Source: Paracamarosporium sp. OC-R06-R3
Taxonomy: Eukaryota; Ascomycota; Dothideomycetes; Pleosporales; Didymosphaeriaceae
DNA length: 64,000 nt
NCBI GenBank assembly: GCA_019828545.1
Contig: JACVRA010000239.1
Span: 1,009 to 65,008, forward strand
Reading direction: 5' to 3'
The translations under genes were made by a program, and so were the position numbers. Shown piece by piece: positions 11,001 through 21,900 of this stretch. Under the pieces are notes generated by a model, which worked only from the letters and a program-made list of their open reading frames with translations, was not told the DNA's origin and searched no databases. Each line of letters begins with the position of its first letter. Position 1 is the first letter of the stretch.

Positions 11001-12118
11001 CTAGAGAACTATAGAATGTCTAGAAGATTAATATTTTTAATTCAGCGTTTATATCTCCGGCGTATGCGTATTCACCATCTCACGGTAAAAGTCTAGATTA
11101 AATGTAGTTCTACGACCAAGTAAGTTAGCTTTTGTAGTAATTGTTCAAGAGTAAAAGTAATTTAACAGTATCCGTATTGCTAGCTCTCTAGAGCAAGTCA
11201 AGAAGCAGGTTATATAATACGAGAATTATAGGGCAAAGACGATCGTCTCTCGTAAATTCTTTATAACGTATCTCCATACAGTATGGGATATGAAGCATTG
11301 TAACAAGATATAAGCTTCTATAAGGCCTTCCCGTATGACATCTCATATCTCCTGCCAAGTGAAAGCTGTTTCTGTAAGAAGTGGCGTTAGGTTTTTGGTA
11401 TGGCGAGGGTACCGATTCAAATGGTATGAGTCCAGACAGGGCGGAACATTTAGTTCTCAGAAGCAAAGAGCCTGGACTGTATCTTAGGTATAGTAGGCAC
11501 AGAAATTTTACACGATATCCCTTCCTTCCCAAGACATCTGCTCCACCAGTCGCAAATAGTGAGCAAGAACATGCCATCAACAGTGCGTCGAGCGTCACCA
11601 TGGAGCGCATTCAGTCTTTTGTTCTACGGGAAAGCACTCTCAAACAGGCTAAGTAGCTCTTGCATATCGTGACGCCAGGCGACAATATTCGATAGGTTTA
11701 TATTGCTACTGCCCTTAGACGTGCCAGGTATAGTGGCGCTAGAATGCATCGAGGTGTAGGCGTAGCCGAGGTTGGATTGCGGCCAAACCGGGCGAGCTGC
11801 GCCTCCAGACTGTGGCATCACAACCCAGACCATTCGGGTCCTTTCGTATAAGTTGTTCGCACGATGGTAGACCATTGAAGATGCACTTTTCATCGACTTG
11901 AACGCATTGCTAGCATGACCCGGCAAAACACGATCCAGCCAGCGTGTTTGCCGATTACAACAGGTGATAGTGATATGGGGTGTCAGCAAAGATACCAAGC
12001 AAACTCTTGCAAGCAAGATGAATTATTTATAGGAGTGTAGATATTTAGATATATTATGTCGTATTGGGATCATTATTAATACTCTAAGGTATATTTTGCC
12101 GGGCTCATATATACAGTT
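8064..12118. other. Gene-poor 4-kb stretch
   Basis: No gene can be supported with confidence. Contents are a few short unlinked open frames, a GTT/GGTTGTT microsatellite at 10277-10312, AT-rich patches (about 10920-11180) that may be old repeat relics, and two adjacent minus-strand open frames (12016-11624, 130 codons; 11610-11188, 140 codons) with no recognisable domain. Only the first of these (MLARVCLVSLL) starts with a hydrophobic leader. Confidence 0.5.
10277..10312. repeat. GTT-rich microsatellite
   Basis: Interrupted trinucleotide tract of ggttgttgt units ending in pure gtt repeats. It produces poly-Asn or poly-Thr in spurious minus-strand frames. Confidence 0.85.
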
Positions 12119-14012
12119 TTAACTCTTGTAGATCGTACTGTTCCCAGTATAGGTACCATTTTGCGTTGTGAAGCTAGCAGTGCTACTGAAGTCATCGATC
12201 CTACCAAGGAGGATTTCCAGCATACGGTATGCTACACCTGGTGTATACCCTGGGAGCTCATGCCCCGCAAGATGCGCGGTGTAAAATGTCAAGCCGCGTT
12301 CGCTAGCCCATACTCCCTGGGCGCCCGACCCTGCAAGCGAACCGCCGTTATATTCAGGGTGATAAGGCGCGTAAAGCGTAGTGTTGGGATAATTCTGGAG
12401 ACCTTGGAGACCATTCCAAGTCATGTTCTGGATGGCAAGGAGCGTTCCGTTTGTAGATAAGAGCATGTCGAGGTCACCTGAGCCAATGAGAGTATTGTTT
12501 GTAAATTCGATGACACGCTGGAGAGTACCGTCGATGGCAGGGCCAGGAGATGTATCGGCACCGCGTGCGGTACCATTCCCGAAGACGTTCACGTCGGTAC
12601 ATTGTTGCCAGTTCGTCCCAACCACCGCGTGAAGGGCTTTTTGGACGTCAGTACGATTGAAATAGACTTGAGCATCCGGAGGTTGATAGTCGCCTGTGTT
12701 GACTATACCAAGCTGACTGAAGGGGTGAGGGCATGTCTCGGTGATGTGATATATGTTGAAGCAGGGGTTAACCTCGAGTATGCCGCTGTAAAAGTTATCA
12801 AATTGGTCGCAACTGTAGTTGTTCGCCCGAGAGGGGTCTGGAAGGACAGGAAACGGGCTTTGCGGCGGAGGAAATTGAAGATAGGTGTCCAGGTATGAGG
12901 AGTAGTTACAATAGTCCTGGTGCTCTCGTAGCTGGTGGAGAAAGGTGTCATTGAGTGAGATCAAATTCTGCCAGTACTCAACGAAAGGCAAGATAACCAC
13001 TTGGAGATGTCAGCTCGTAAGCTATGTGCACCTAGGAAGATCTCACCTTGTTGTTGATTGGTCTCGTCGCCAATAATGGGATCGTTGATAGAGATACCCT
13101 TGAGGTTGAAGTACCTATGAACAGTAAGATTAGCTTTCATCTCGATGTAACCACACATCATCGGGTGATTTACTCGGTGTCATTGGCGCTGATGAAGCCA
13201 TCCGCGATGTAAGGCACATAGTAGCCAGCGTATGATTCTCCAGTGACGTAGACATCCCAGTTCTGCATGTCGAAGGTGGAGATGAAGTTTTTCCAAAATC
13301 CACGGAACTCGGCCGCTAATTCGATTTCGTTGGTGATATTCGGCGTCCCTTGCGAGTATCCCACTCCGATTGGTTGCTCGATCCAGATCATGTTGGTCAG
13401 GTTTGTCCAGGCATAAGCATTGGGCACGGGGGCAAGGGTGCCTGCTTCCCACGTGAATGGACCGTTCTCCGTCAAGAGCCCACTCAACGAACTGCATCCT
13501 GGACCACCGTTGAGCCTAAGCAGATAAGCCAATGACCAAATGCCATTATCAAGCGCCCTCACCAGATCACAACCTCTTTTGGCGTCTCCTCTTGTGTCGA
13601 TGGGAAAAACCTAAGCTCTTGTCAGTAACTCTTCCTCACGTGAAATGTAGCACACGTACCAGAAGAAGAGCTGGCGGGTCTCATCCGTACTATCCGAGAT
13701 TGGTAACAATCCAGCATACGACTCTCCGATATCGAAGGGCACCTCAGGGATGCCGGAGCCGTTGACGGCAAATTCTCGAGGCTCGTTAGCTTTTGGGTCA
13801 ATGCACAAGTTAGCTGGGCTCCAATTACGCTTCGTTCTGTCGTTCAAAAAGGACGACGCTCGCCTCTGCAGTTCAGGGTGTTGGAAGGGCTCTTTTGCTA
13901 CACGCTTTTCGACGGTCGGCTTGTGCTTGTGGAACACATTGCGCTTGTGAGGCGAGCTAGCGGCCAGAACACTAGAAGCACACAGCAGCGAACTGAAAAG
14001 TGAGAGCTTCAT
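12119..14012 (-). CDS. Secreted serine carboxypeptidase (S10 family)
   Basis: Five exons (14012-13660, 13610-13563, 13515-13174, 13114-13047, 12999-12119) give about 563 residues. A signal peptide (MKLSLFSSLLCASSVLAAS) is followed by a basic stretch with dibasic sites, typical of Kex2-processed propeptides. The S10 fold is marked by WLNGGPGCSSL, which spans an exon junction, and ENGPF. The nucleophile lies in GESYAGYY (Ser near residue 228), an Asp in SGDLDML (near 448) and the His in AGHELPGY (near 517). Many NxS/T sites suggest glycosylation. The enzyme removes C-terminal residues from peptides, here outside the cell or in the vacuole; the signal peptide without an obvious anchor favours secretion. 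The start is the first ATG before the hydrophobic leader. It could equally be called a carboxypeptidase S1 homologue. Confidence 0.92.
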
Positions 14013-15077
14013 GTTGTAGGGGACAAAACGAAAGCAAGCAACGGCTGGACGAGTCAAGAATTCGTCCTTGCAGGAAGCGTATATAGATTATGCCCATCAT
14101 GACGGCATCGCACCCTGGCGAAGAGCAACTTACCAGGAACAGTAGGTGATATGGCTGAATTGCGCCAACGCCCAGCGTCGGAGAGAAACTGGGCCCGCTA
14201 GGTAAGCTTCCGACCAGGGTGAGCAGGCGACTGGCTGCTTCACAATGCCGTTCATCGCATGCGCCTGCGCGATGTGTAGGGCCGTGCGATCGTGGGCTCT
14301 CCGCCGGAGTACGTGCGAGGAGTTTGCTAAACGTCCCCTTGTGCAGCCAAGGACAGAAAGAAAACACGTAGCCGACCCATGGAACTGACGAAAGCTGAGG
14401 ATAATCTGGCTTTGGAGTAACAGGCATCAAGCACCCACAAGCCTCGGCTACAGAGCTTATCGATGCTTGGTTTCGGCCTCAGTGTCGAGTCCCCATACGG
14501 AACAGGAAGGTGCCTACGGGCCGATGGCATCACCGAATCTTGCACATCAATAGACCATGTCAGCGTGGTATGTTGTCATGAGAATGTCGCTGTTGCTCCA
14601 AAACGCGGCATTCTTCCGTGCTATGCGAGAGACTCGATAAGCGAGACACGAAGTGGCTATGGCCGCTGCTCCTAACACGAGCTATTTCTCGTCTCAAATA
14701 GAGAGGAGAGAAGAGTGCGTGTAGAGGCAATCGAGCTGCGAAAACGCTACGCTCGCCTTCGCTCAACGCTCAACGCTCAGGTCAGAAAGCATCCAGCGAC
14801 ACGACCTGTCCCAGGCGCCGTCACATATTCTTATCATGCACCGCATTCGCTTTGCTCATCCAACGCGAAGAAAGCGACGAAATGCGAACAATGCTAACCT
14901 CGTGCGGCTGACCGGACAGCCTTGCTGCGGCAGCCTAGGCGGCAGCACAGCCGCAAAGCCTGAGGCGTCCATTCCTACCTCTACCCATATAACCCGGCGG
15001 CCAGCCCATAGCGTACATATTTTATAACCTCGTACTTGGCACGGAAAACGTTCCCTAGTGGAGATACTGTGATTGCG
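14013..15077. other. Intergenic between divergent genes
   Basis: This stretch holds the upstream regions of the carboxypeptidase gene and of the small membrane protein gene at 15078. Open frames here are short and mutually overlapping. No gene seen. Confidence 0.6.
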
Positions 15078-15715
15078 ATGCCCGATTTCTTCAAGCGCAC
15101 CGAGAGCGCGGGTACGGGACAGTCCCTAGCTCCGCAGGAAGAAGCAGCCCCAGCGTACGACGACGTCATCCACCTCCATGAGCCTGCGAACGGCTTCGCA
15201 CCGTCTTCATCTTCCGGTGTAAGCATCCATGTCATTGGCATTATATATTAGACTGTTGTAGATTTGTTGTGTACACTCCGTACGCCCCAAACACGTCGCT
15301 TGTGCAATATCGCTCTTCGAGGACGTAGCCTTTCGCGAGACGCCTTTGTTCTGGAGGCGAAGAGCACTTTAGGAACAGAGGCAATTTCCTAACTGATTTC
15401 TTGTAGTACGCCGCCGTGCCACAAAGCGACATCGAGCACGACGCTCCCGCCCATGTTCACAGCCTGGCGCTACCAGCACAGCATCAACCCCAGGAAACTC
15501 TTGCGCAAACCATCGCTGGGGTGTTCCGCCCTAAACCGCACGTACACTGCGAAGAATGCGATAAGCAAGCCGAGCGGCGCGAGCGCAGAGCCAACGAGCG
15601 CCATTGCTGTGTGATGGTGGCATGGGTATTTATGGTATTGTTCGTTTGTGGGATGATACTGGGGATTTCTATTGCGAAGGCAGCAGCGACAAGGACGAAG
15701 ATGCATCGTGGTTGA
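15078..15715 (+). CDS. Small C-terminally anchored membrane protein
   Basis: Two exons, 15078-15218 and 15407-15715, joined by a 188-nt GTAAGC...TAG intron in phase 0, give about 149 residues. The N-terminal two thirds is acidic, Pro/Ala/Ser-rich and lacks a signal peptide. A Cys-containing segment (HCEECDKQAERRERRANERHCC) precedes a single hydrophobic helix (VMVAWVFMVLFVCGMILGI) and a short basic end. The layout suggests a single-pass protein with a cytosolic N-terminus, and cysteines next to the membrane could be palmitoylated. I do not recognise the family. An upstream in-frame ATG at 15036 is possible; MPDFFKRTES was chosen as the more typical start. Confidence 0.55.
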
Positions 15716-16541
15716 TCAGGCGGAGTGTGGCTGAATATATTATGCGAACTGGAGGATCAGGACGAAGCGTGGAAGAACAGCCCATAACCATATCATCTCT
15801 CCCTTTGACCTCCTAAAGCGATGCCCTCCAAACTACGCGTAAGAATGCGTGTGATCGTATTGGTCTAGCTTTCCTGAGCAATGCGTAGCAAGTGAGCCTC
15901 GATTCCGTTATGAATATCAAAGTCCTTTGAAGACACATTGTCGAGCGGGATGTTCTAACACGCTTCCTGCGTATCCCGCTTATTCGATTTAACTAGTGGG
16001 TCGTAGTATGCTCGTTTGAAGAACCTGCTAGAGTTCGTGTGCACCAGAGATGCGGGCACGAGTTCGGAGATGAGGATGTGTAGCGAAGCAGCCCGTGCGG
16101 GGTGACCAGCTACGAAACACTGGACACCGACAACTCCAAAGCAAAGTAATGCGCCGAGCGTCACTTCATTCCTTGATACAATACGCTTTCAATACCGGCT
16201 GTTGCATCACGGACCAGCCGAGGATGTAATGTATCTCAGCATGTCCATCTGCCGCTCTTCACAGTGCAATGCCGGGTTTCATCTCCGCAGCCCAATCCCA
16301 ACCATGTCGCCTAAATACAACAGAGGGGCAAACCACTTTATGTATTCGAACCAACCGTTAGTTGAGATTGATCTGCATTTCATAAACACAGAGATAAACG
16401 ACAGCCAGCAAGCAAGAAGCTGCTCTGCTGTGCCTTTGTCCCTCAAGTCTTCTGTTCATTGTATGACCGATATCCTCTACTCATTCAACACTTTGTCTCT
16501 CAGCTCCAGCTCCAGCTCCTGCTCCTGCTCGACCCTAAACC
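15716..16541. other. Intergenic
   Basis: Upstream region of the LPMO-like gene. A CTCCAGCTC-type pyrimidine-rich repeat tract (16502-16534) lies directly before its ATG, as is common in fungal 5' leaders. A 69-codon minus-strand frame at 15955-16164 has a hydrophobic start but no other support. Confidence 0.55.
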
Positions 16542-17211
16542 ATGTTTTCTACCTTACCTATCTTTCTACTTCTCGCCCCTGCCGTTATATCTCACGGCAT
16601 CATCACCACTCCCCCTTCCCGCGCAATAGGTTCTACCATAGCCACTGCCTGTGGTCAAGCCATCACCTCGGCCATCAAGTCTGACAACACTTCCTACGTG
16701 GAGCAACTCACCAAGCTCGCCGCGAGCGATAGTAAATTCAACGCCGCCGCTTGCAACCTCTATCTATGCAAAGGCCTACAGTACTCAGACAACAGTGCCA
16801 ATGTGCAGACGTGGAAGGCTGGCGATGTCGTGCCTGTCAAGATCTGGTTGCGCATCCCGCACGAGGGCATTGCGAACGTGAGCATTGTGAGTACCAAGGA
16901 GAATAAACAGGTGGGAGATTTCTTGAAGGTATGGACGAAGGGCTACGCGCCTGGAAAGAGCGAGAAAGATGTTCCACTCGAGCAAAGGGAGTTTAGCATC
17001 ACAGTACCGAGCGGGTTGGAAACTACTTGCGCTAACGCTGGCGACTGTGTAAGATCTAGTCCGAGTCATAGGGGAGACTGTATTGCTGATACAATAATAG
17101 GTGCTTCAATGGTGGTGGCTTGGGACTGCTGCGAAGCAAACGTATGAGTCTTGTGTCGACTTCAAAATTGATGCATCTGGACACTATCAGGAGCGAATAT
17201 TCAAGGCTTGA
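16542..17211 (+). CDS. Secreted LPMO-like protein (chitin-binding type-4 fold)
   Basis: Two exons (16542-17048, 17101-17211) with a 52-nt intron encode about 205 residues. A 17-residue signal peptide would be cut to expose His18 (SHGIITTPPSRA) as the N-terminal residue, which is the hallmark of copper lytic polysaccharide monooxygenases. A second candidate copper ligand is His107 in IPHEGIANV. Exon 2 supplies VLQWWWLGTAAKQTYESCVDF, whose Trp-rich strand and paired cysteines match fungal proteins annotated as chitin-binding type-4 domain proteins. It is likely to act outside the cell on polysaccharide. Whether it is an oxidase, a copper-binding relative or only a binding protein cannot be decided here. 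Confidence 0.82.
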
Positions 17212-17770
17212 AAGGCAGACCACGGGTACGAGCGCGTTTGAGATGGTCGTTAGCTGGTAGCGTAGAAACCTCAAGGCGGCGACCGCGATCGTCTCGAGAA
17301 AATCCCGGTCTCTCGGTGCTCTCATTCATCCATCCGCCATAGAGTACGATAAGGTAGTTGTAATCGATTCATCTCAGCTAAGTGATGGTAGTGTGTGCGA
17401 GGTACTCGAAGCGAATCACACATTTGCCGACGTGCAAGGCTTCATTTAAAGCAATATATGTTGGTATACGAGATCGACTTTCATGTCCAATATTCCAAAT
17501 CCTCAAATCCTGGATCGGAGATTTGAGCAAAGCTATGACCTCTCAACCTCGTTGATCCAGGTTAATCTATTGAAAGCCCCACTGCGCATCTACACTGAAG
17601 CTAAAAGTTCGTTGGAAAATGTATGCTGACTTGAGAAGTGTGTCACACGTAGCTATTGGTTGGTATTGCACTCAACACTCACGCATATAAATCATAAAAG
17701 GACTTTAGGGAAAGCTTCCAGATTCAAATTCCTATATCCGTGTGCAAAGAATTCTGACGTTCCCTCCCCT
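17212..17770. other. Intergenic between convergent genes
   Basis: 3' flanks of the LPMO-like gene and of the ABM-domain gene. No gene seen. Confidence 0.6.
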
Positions 17771-18294
17771 TTACACGGTATCGTTATACATACTCGCTAC
17801 TGTTGTATCACCCTTTGCATCGTCATGATAATGCGCACCCGCAGCACTTCCACTCGTGTCCAACTCCTCAAATCGCCTCAAGTCCATCGACTTTTCCAGC
17901 AATGGAATAACATATGGATCGAATGTCTTCCAGTAAGGATTCTCAAGGTGGTATTTCTGACTCTGTGATCACGTGTTAACATGGGTCTATTGTCCTCTCA
18001 TTGCGACGGTCCTGCTTCTTTCACTATATGTAGGATTTTCTTTCTGGAATCAGACAGAAGAGGGAGATATATAAATGATGAAAACAAAAGCCGAAGCATA
18101 CATACCGACTCCTTCAGATACCGCTCCACAATAGTAAACTTCCTCTGATCGACGACATCCTGCATGACGAACCACGACAGCGTCTCTCGGTCTTTGCTGT
18201 ACACTTGGCTTGCCTCCACCAGCTTCGCCTTCAGTTTCTCGATGCTTTCAATGTCCTCTTTGGCGTAGAGATGCACCACAATGGTGTAGACCAT
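17771..18294 (-). CDS. ABM-domain (antibiotic biosynthesis monooxygenase-like) protein
   Basis: Exons 18294-18106 and 17956-17771 join in phase 0 across a 149-nt intron (GTATGT...CAG) to give 124 residues. The first exon begins MVYTIVVHLYAKEDIESIEKL and contains SWFVMQDVVDQRKFTIVERYLKES, the dimeric alpha-beta barrel pattern of ABM proteins. The second exon adds KYHLENPYWKTFDPYVIPLL and an acidic, His-containing tail. The family includes cofactor-free monooxygenases and many proteins of unknown substrate, with no signal peptide, so cytosolic. No biosynthetic genes lie beside it, so a role in secondary metabolism is not supported by context. Confidence 0.82.
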
Positions 18295-18972
18295 TTTGTC
18301 GTTGGGATAAAGGCGGACAAGAGACTGACAAATGTATCGATACTTGGTGTAAGATAGTATACTATAGAAAGTACAAGGTCAATAGCATATATAGGTTCTC
18401 CGGCTGTGACTGATGGGCCATCGTGTTTATTTTTCGCTCATTGTGCTAGAACCGTGACGTAACCTTCACGGCTCTAGGGCAACCCCGCAGCGGATCCCGT
18501 GAAAAAAAAAAAAGCCCCCCACAAACACTAGACTACCGTGTAGCCATTATCAGATCTAGGAAACGTGGTGAAAGAACGTCGAGCTTGTTGGTAGAGGTAA
18601 CAAAAAGACACTCTGGTTGTTGTTACTTACGCATGAGGAGCAGTTCGACACTGCATGTGCAAAAAGTCTCTTACCTAAGCACTGTTACTGGCGCCACCAT
18701 CTAGCATGAGTGCTGAAATCATTGAAGTAACCAGATTTAAATATATCTAGATATCTGACCTTGTTTTCTTGGCTCGCCATTTTGACAATGAAAGACGTCG
18801 CAGCGTTACAAAAGCAAATGAGGTCGCTACGCAACAACTCCGCCCAAAGCATTCACTACAAACATGAATCGAGAGAATATTCTGTACACCCACCGTCCAA
18901 TAATCCGCAGCTTAAGAAAGGGAGAAAACCACCTATTCTTACAATTCAGTCCCATAGGAAAGCAAGATACGC
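18295..18972. other. Intergenic
   Basis: Upstream of the ABM gene and downstream of ACC. It contains an A12 run at 18503-18514. No gene seen. Confidence 0.6.
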
Positions 18973-21900
18973 TTATGCCTTCGACAACATCTTGAGCACC
19001 TCTTCCTTCTCGCTCGTTGGCAGTGTGCTCAAAAGGGTCATAACACCCTTGAGGCCACCCTCACGGTCTTTCCGCATGAGCTGTGCAACCTCAAGCGCGA
19101 TACCGTCCCTCTTTAGAAGCTCCACGCGATCGTGCACCGTCTTCCTATTCTCCTCGTACCATACCGCAACGCTCATGTCATCTTGGTCGAACTTGGGGAT
19201 CGCAGACCAAGCCTTGAGCATCTCAAGACCCTTAGCGCGGGTAGTAGCATCAAGCTTGGGGGATGAGTGTTCAGTGGTAGCAGGTACTGCTGCTGTAGCA
19301 AGCTTTTTGAGAATGTACTCCTCGTTTAGACGTCGACGAAGACGCCAGTAGAAGAAACGGCGCGCATTTTGCCAGCGGAGGGAAGAGCGGATGACACCCT
19401 TAGCCTGCATGCGGCCTGCGCGGTCGTGCAAGTCAGCAAACTGGTGGGCAATCTGACTGTAAACGGGCAAGAGCAACTGCTCGCGCTCCGTCATTTCGGC
19501 CTTAATGCTCTGAAGCTGATCCTGGGGCGTCGCAGGGTCGTTCAGCTTGCGCTTAAGGGCACCGTAAGTCGGATCGTTGCGGGCCATCGTCTCGAGCTGG
19601 CGTTCCTTGCGGTATTTAATGCCAACGATACCCTCCGGCTCGAGAACACCACCACGGGAATCTTCATCGGCATACATTTCCATGTATTGAGGGTTGATTG
19701 TCGGGTCGACGACGACCCAGGACCCACCACGAAGCTCACCGAAGGGAGGAATGTATACGAACACGGGCTGCTCGTACTTGACGAGGGCATCGACAATGTA
19801 CGAACCATACTTGAGCACCTCGTTGTACATATCGCGTTGACCACCAGAGAAACCACGCCAGTTGGCAAGGATCATCAGTGGCAGTTGCTCACCAAAGTTG
19901 AAGTCCTTGATAGCCTGAGCGGTCTTATAGGCGGAATTGGGGTACCAGACACCACCAGCTTCCGATGTGACTTGTTCAATGGAGTCGGGGTTGGCGGGAT
20001 CGGCGGGCGTGACATTTTCAACCGAGCGAGTCTCAACGCCAATGACACCAATGGGGATACCACCTAGGCGAGCGCGACCGACAACGACAGTCTTAGCCCA
20101 TCCACCAAGAGCCTCCTCAAAGGATCCACGGTCGAAAAGACCAGCCTGGAAACCGTCCTCATCCTCTTTACCTGCGATCAGATGCCTGACATCGTAGGCG
20201 GACTTGCCAGGAGGATAGTAAGTGACGTCACGATCCCATTCGTCAGCAGTCGGTGAGACAGGGACTGGGTTGCCCTTCTTGTCGGGCACATATGCCATCC
20301 ACTTGACAATCTTGGACACACCCTCAAAGTCGTCCTCAGCAGTCATGTGAGAAACTCCGTTCCTGTACATGATCTGAGTACCACCGAGCTGTAGGTTGGA
20401 TGTGTAGACTTCGCGACCGAGAAGCTTGTTGATGGCCTGCGCACCAGTAAGAATTATAGGCTGACCCTCAATTTGTATAGCACGCTGGCCAAGGCGGACA
20501 AGGTAGGCACCGATACCTGCAAGATGTTAGCAATAGTGCTTGTAGTAAACCAAGCTATAGCAATACATACCAACTGAACGGCAAGTGACCAAGGTGATGG
20601 TGAAAATATCCTCGTAGGCCCTCGAAGTTTCGCCAGCAATGAGACCCGATCCACGAAGAGACTCAACACCTAGACCGTCCTCGCGACCAATGACGGTCGT
20701 GATCTTGTATCGTTCTTCACCGTCGACAGAGACCTTCTCGCAAATCACATCCTGGCGTTGGCCCTCAACGAAAGCCTTGTACTTCTCAGGGGTCAAGTAA
20801 AGGTACTCGAAACCAGATTCGGGCTTGCTGACATCCTTCCACGCAACAGAGAAATGAGGAATGAGCTCTTCGGCAAGACCAATACGCGCACCAGAGTTGG
20901 CAGACAAGTAAATGCGGGGAATGCCGAGCTTGCGAGCAAGCTCAGAGCACTTGTGGAAGAAGCTGTCTTCCTGAGGGCCGAATGAGCCAATCTTGAAAGT
21001 GATGTCGTTGGCAATAATGATGAAGCGGCGACCACGCGAGTACTCTGGGGTCTTGGCCGTGACGATCCAACCAACCATACCAATGGTATTGCTTCCAGGT
21101 TCACGGTTCACCTCAGCCAGGTTGTCGTTATCATCGAGCACCAATTCGTAATACTCGATGCATTCTCCCTTCTGCGGCTGCTTCTCGCGAAGGTGGGGAT
21201 GCTTGGCAACAGCAGCGTGCCAGCTGTTCTCTGTAGCCTGGCGGAAAAGCTCGGGAAAGTCGTAGACGTACTGAGTACCCATGAGATGAGCCTTGTAACG
21301 CTTCGGTTGTAGAGCTCCCTTGGTGGGGTAGGGAGTATTGACGGGCTGCAGATGAAGAGCACCGATCTTGGTCGTTCCACCAACACTATGAAAGACCCAT
21401 TTGCCAGCCTTTTCAGACTTACGCTCGGCGTACATTTCCACGTTGATGATGTAACCAGAGGTGTTGGTAATGACGACACGAAGAGGGTAAGGGGCACCAG
21501 TTGTAGGGTCAGTCACAATGATGCGGATTTCCGCACCAGTAACACGCAGACGCCAGAGGCGGCGACCGAAGCGGTCCAAGAAGCCTCCGATGGCCTCCTC
21601 AATCTCGCTGAGAGCGAGCGGGAAGACGTGAGAAAAGTTGATGAAGATGTGGTTCATATCAGCCTGAGAGGTTCCGACAATCTCGAGGGCATCGAGGATG
21701 TCGGTCATTAACCTATCAGTCTCGGAGATCATATATTCGGCGGTAGGAATGTCCTCTCTAAGGCGGCCAGAACGAACGACTGCTCTCAAAAAGTAACGTT
21801 TGTCGCTCTCGGCGCCCTTGCCCACGGCCTCATATATGTGAATGTTGCGGTTCTCAGTGAAAACCGGCTTTATGTTGAACTTGGACAAACGGCCAAGCTC

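Noticed and set aside
15955..16164. 69-codon minus-strand frame with hydrophobic start (possible secreted peptide)
   Set aside because: Two cysteines only, no clear cleavage site context, and no upstream promoter evidence.
12119..18294. A possible biosynthetic or effector cluster (carboxypeptidase, LPMO-like, ABM protein)
   Set aside because: No core synthase, transporter or regulator; mixed strands and unrelated functions.
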